This document shows positions 62,469-64,000 of a stretch of DNA of 64,000 nucleotides, in pieces. The notes beneath the pieces were generated by a model, which worked only from the letters and a program-made list of their open reading frames with translations, searched no databases and had not been told where the DNA came from. Origin of the DNA: Streptomyces sp. WP-1 (GTDB lineage: Bacteria > Actinomycetota > Actinomycetes > Streptomycetales > Streptomycetaceae); contig NZ_CP123923.1 of NCBI RefSeq assembly GCF_030450125.1, forward strand, positions 4,464,001 to 4,528,000, given 5' to 3'. The translations under genes and the position numbers were made by a program. The first letter of the stretch is position 1, and the number at the start of each line of letters is the position of its first letter.

Positions 62469-62969
62469 GTGACCGTGCAAGGTTCGGAGAACTCTTCCCG
62501 TCGCGGCCGTCGCTCCTCCACCATGGGCGGCATGCCTCTGAACGACATGCCGTGGTGGCGCTGGCGCACACATGTGCGGTCGGCTCTGCACATGCTCTCC
62601 GACCCCGTCTTCCAGCGGGACGTCTGGCTGGCCGGCGTCGACGGCTACGGCGACGTCACCGACGCCGTGTACCGGCTGGTGGAGGACACCTGGCTGGACA
62701 ACTGGTCCGCGGAGAAGTACGTCGGCACCATCTTCCGCGACTCGCAGGAGGCGGCGCTCGTGGACACCGCCGTACTGCGGGTGCTGCGGATCATGCACCA
62801 GGTCGGCCCGGACGCGCCGGTCTCCGCCTACGTCGACCATCCGGGCTGGCCGGAGGCCGTGCGCGCGGCCCGGGACGCCCATGTGCGGATGGCGGCGAGC
62901 GACGGCGAGGAGCCGGACACGCCGCCGAAGAGCCTGGAAGTGCTGCGGATCGTGACCCGGTCCGGGTGA
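62469..62969 (+). CDS. SCO4402 family protein
   Basis: This is a protein of about 166 residues with the conserved core MPLNDMPWWRWRTHVRSALH, MLSDPVFQRDVWLAGVDGYG and DSQEAALVDTAVLRVLRIMH. It is soluble and acidic at the C-terminus. The function is unknown; it is conserved in the genus. GTG 62469 is used. ATG 62523 (MGGMPLNDM) would remove an 18-residue Arg/Ser-rich head and is equally plausible. Confidence 0.85.
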   Translation: MTVQGSENSSRRGRRSSTMGGMPLNDMPWWRWRTHVRSALHMLSDPVFQRDVWLAGVDGYGDVTDAVYRLVEDTWLDNWSAEKYVGTIFRDSQEAALVDTAVLRVLRIMHQVGPDAPVSAYVDHPGWPEAVRAARDAHVRMAASDGEEPDTPPKSLEVLRIVTRSG

Positions 62970-63035
62970 TCGTGGCCCGGTCCGCGTAGCGGACGCCGGC
63001 CCGTCGCCGGGGCGGCGTATGGGACCCTGAGACCC

Positions 63036-63917
63036 ATGAACGAGCAGTCCGCGCCCGCCGCCGCCCCGGCCGACCAGTACGTCCTCACCCTGTCCTGCCC
63101 GGACAAGAAGGGGATCGTGCACGCCGTGTCCAGCTATCTGTTCATGACCGGCTGCAACATCGAGGACAGCCAGCAGTTCGGCGACCACGACACGGGCCTG
63201 TTCTTCATGCGCGTCCACTTCACGGCCGAGGAGCCGGTCACCGTGGACAAGCTGCGCGCGAGCTTCGCCGCGATCGGCGACTCCTTCCGCATGGACTGGC
63301 AGATCCACCGGGCCGACCAGAAGATGCGCATCCTGCTGATGGTCAGCAAGTTCGGGCACTGCCTGAACGACCTGCTGTTCCGGTCCCGGATCGGCGCGCT
63401 GCCGGTGGAGATCGTCGGCGTGGTCTCCAACCACACGGAGTTCGAGGAGCTGGTCGGCTCCTACAACATTCCGTTCCACCACATCCCGGTCACCAAGGAC
63501 ACCAAGGCGGAGGGCGAGGGCCGGCTGCTCGACCTCGTCCGCGAGGAGCGGGTCGAGCTGGTGGTGCTCGCGCGCTACATGCAGGTGCTCTCGGACGACC
63601 TGTGCAAGCAGCTCAGCGGCCGGATCATCAACATCCACCACTCGTTCCTGCCGAGCTTCAAGGGCGCCAAGCCGTACCACCAGGCGCACGCCCGCGGCGT
63701 CAAGCTGATCGGCGCCACCGCGCACTATGTGACGGCCGACCTCGACGAGGGGCCGATCATCGAGCAGGAGGTCGAGCGGGTCGGGCACGGTGTGACCCCG
63801 GACCAGCTGGTGGCGATCGGCCGGGACGTGGAGTGCCAGGCGCTCGCGCGCGCGGTGCAGTGGCACGCGGAGCGCCGGATCCTGCTGAACGGCCGCCGTA
63901 CGGTGGTCTTCGCCTGA
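63036..63917 (+). CDS. purU: Formyltetrahydrofolate deformylase
   Basis: This is a 293-residue enzyme that hydrolyses 10-formyl-THF to formate and THF. An N-terminal ACT domain (VLTLSCPDKKGIVHAVSSYL, NIEDSQQFGD) is followed by the formyltransferase-fold hydrolase domain. The catalytic residues are in RIINIHHSFLPSFKGAKPYH (Asn and His) and in HYVTADLDEGPII (Asp). The length is the family norm. It supplies formate and balances one-carbon pools in the cytosol. The start is ATG 63036. Confidence 0.95.
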   Translation: MNEQSAPAAAPADQYVLTLSCPDKKGIVHAVSSYLFMTGCNIEDSQQFGDHDTGLFFMRVHFTAEEPVTVDKLRASFAAIGDSFRMDWQIHRADQKMRILLMVSKFGHCLNDLLFRSRIGALPVEIVGVVSNHTEFEELVGSYNIPFHHIPVTKDTKAEGEGRLLDLVREERVELVVLARYMQVLSDDLCKQLSGRIINIHHSFLPSFKGAKPYHQAHARGVKLIGATAHYVTADLDEGPIIEQEVERVGHGVTPDQLVAIGRDVECQALARAVQWHAERRILLNGRRTVVFA

Positions 63918-63957
63918 GCCGCTGGCGGCTGGTCCGCCGCCCGCCGTCCTGCCCGCC

Positions 63958-64000
63958 TTACTGCTCGGCGATGGTGAAGTAGCGCGCGAACGCCGGTACG
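63958..64000 (-). CDS. C-terminal end of an unidentified minus-strand gene
   Basis: Reading the minus strand from the right edge, 13 codons (VPAFARYFTIAEQ) run to a TAA at 63958. The frame is consistent with the end of a convergent gene whose body is outside the window. It is too short to identify. Confidence 0.45.
   Translation of the reverse strand, partial: VPAFARYFTIAEQ

Noticed and set aside
62352..63866. N-terminal extension of the binding-lipoprotein frame over purU
   Set aside because: The lipoprotein signal begins at 62351; the extension is the mirror of purU and SCO4402-family coding.

Overview
The window is a stretch of Streptomyces chromosome. The G+C content is very high, with G or C at nearly every third codon position. 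GTG and TTG starts are common, four-base GTGA/ATGA gene overlaps recur, and the gene families are Streptomyces ones (DUF2771, DUF3027, DUF2530, SCO4402 family, DUF397/DUF6879 next to an XRE-DUF5753 regulator). Gene order resembles, from memory, the S. coelicolor SCO4316-SCO4404 region, so this is mostly conserved core chromosome with accessory patches. I saw no rRNA or tRNA gene, CRISPR array, prophage or complete insertion sequence.

Layout. 1-5.7 kb: a partial XPB-like helicase-domain protein with a collagen-like insert, a membrane protein ending in a 21-bp tandem repeat, a HAD phosphatase and a cold-shock protein. 5.7-7.8 kb: mqnD, mqnB and a DUF2771 lipoprotein (futalosine menaquinone route). 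8-20 kb: an MFS protein, a DUF3027 protein, an acetyltransferase, a large sacsin-like ATPase, a secreted protein, a CtpE-like P-type ATPase and a purine permease. 20-30 kb: a ribbon-helix-helix protein, a MarR regulator with a visible operator followed by its MFS transporter, several small enzymes, and a lower-GC DUF397/DUF6879/XRE-DUF5753 patch. 30-38.8 kb: serC, a large FAD/Fe-S oxidoreductase whose stop codon is formed at a MITE insertion, a FemX-like protein, an EamA permease, a decayed methyltransferase and a pyruvyltransferase-family protein.

38.9-49.0 kb is one tightly coupled operon: TIGR03084 protein, AtuA, biotin-dependent acyl-CoA carboxylase beta and alpha subunits, acyl-CoA dehydrogenase, acyl-CoA ligase, enoyl-CoA hydratase and a TetR regulator. 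Together these make an Atu/Liu-like route: activate a branched or isoprenoid acid, dehydrogenate it, carboxylate it and hydrate it. A palindrome in front of the operon is a candidate site for the TetR protein.

49-64 kb: a leader peptide upstream of an isopenicillin-N-synthase-like oxygenase, a second citrate synthase, pdxH, an unannotated small-RNA candidate on the minus strand with its own promoter, a 12-codon ORF and a terminator, then a PAS protein, a SIS protein and the iron regulator dmdR1. After these come an ABC permease remnant, a primase-polymerase protein, a TPR regulator behind a palindromic operator, a Gln/Pro-rich membrane protein, a branched-chain amino-acid-type binding lipoprotein, an SCO4402-family protein and purU.

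Two patterns cut across the annotation. Short tandem repeats sit on or just behind the stop codons of several unrelated genes. Three genes show different kinds of decay or re-ending: a frame-compensated methyltransferase, a truncated ABC permease and a stop codon made by a MITE. All functional calls are by reading; no database search was run.
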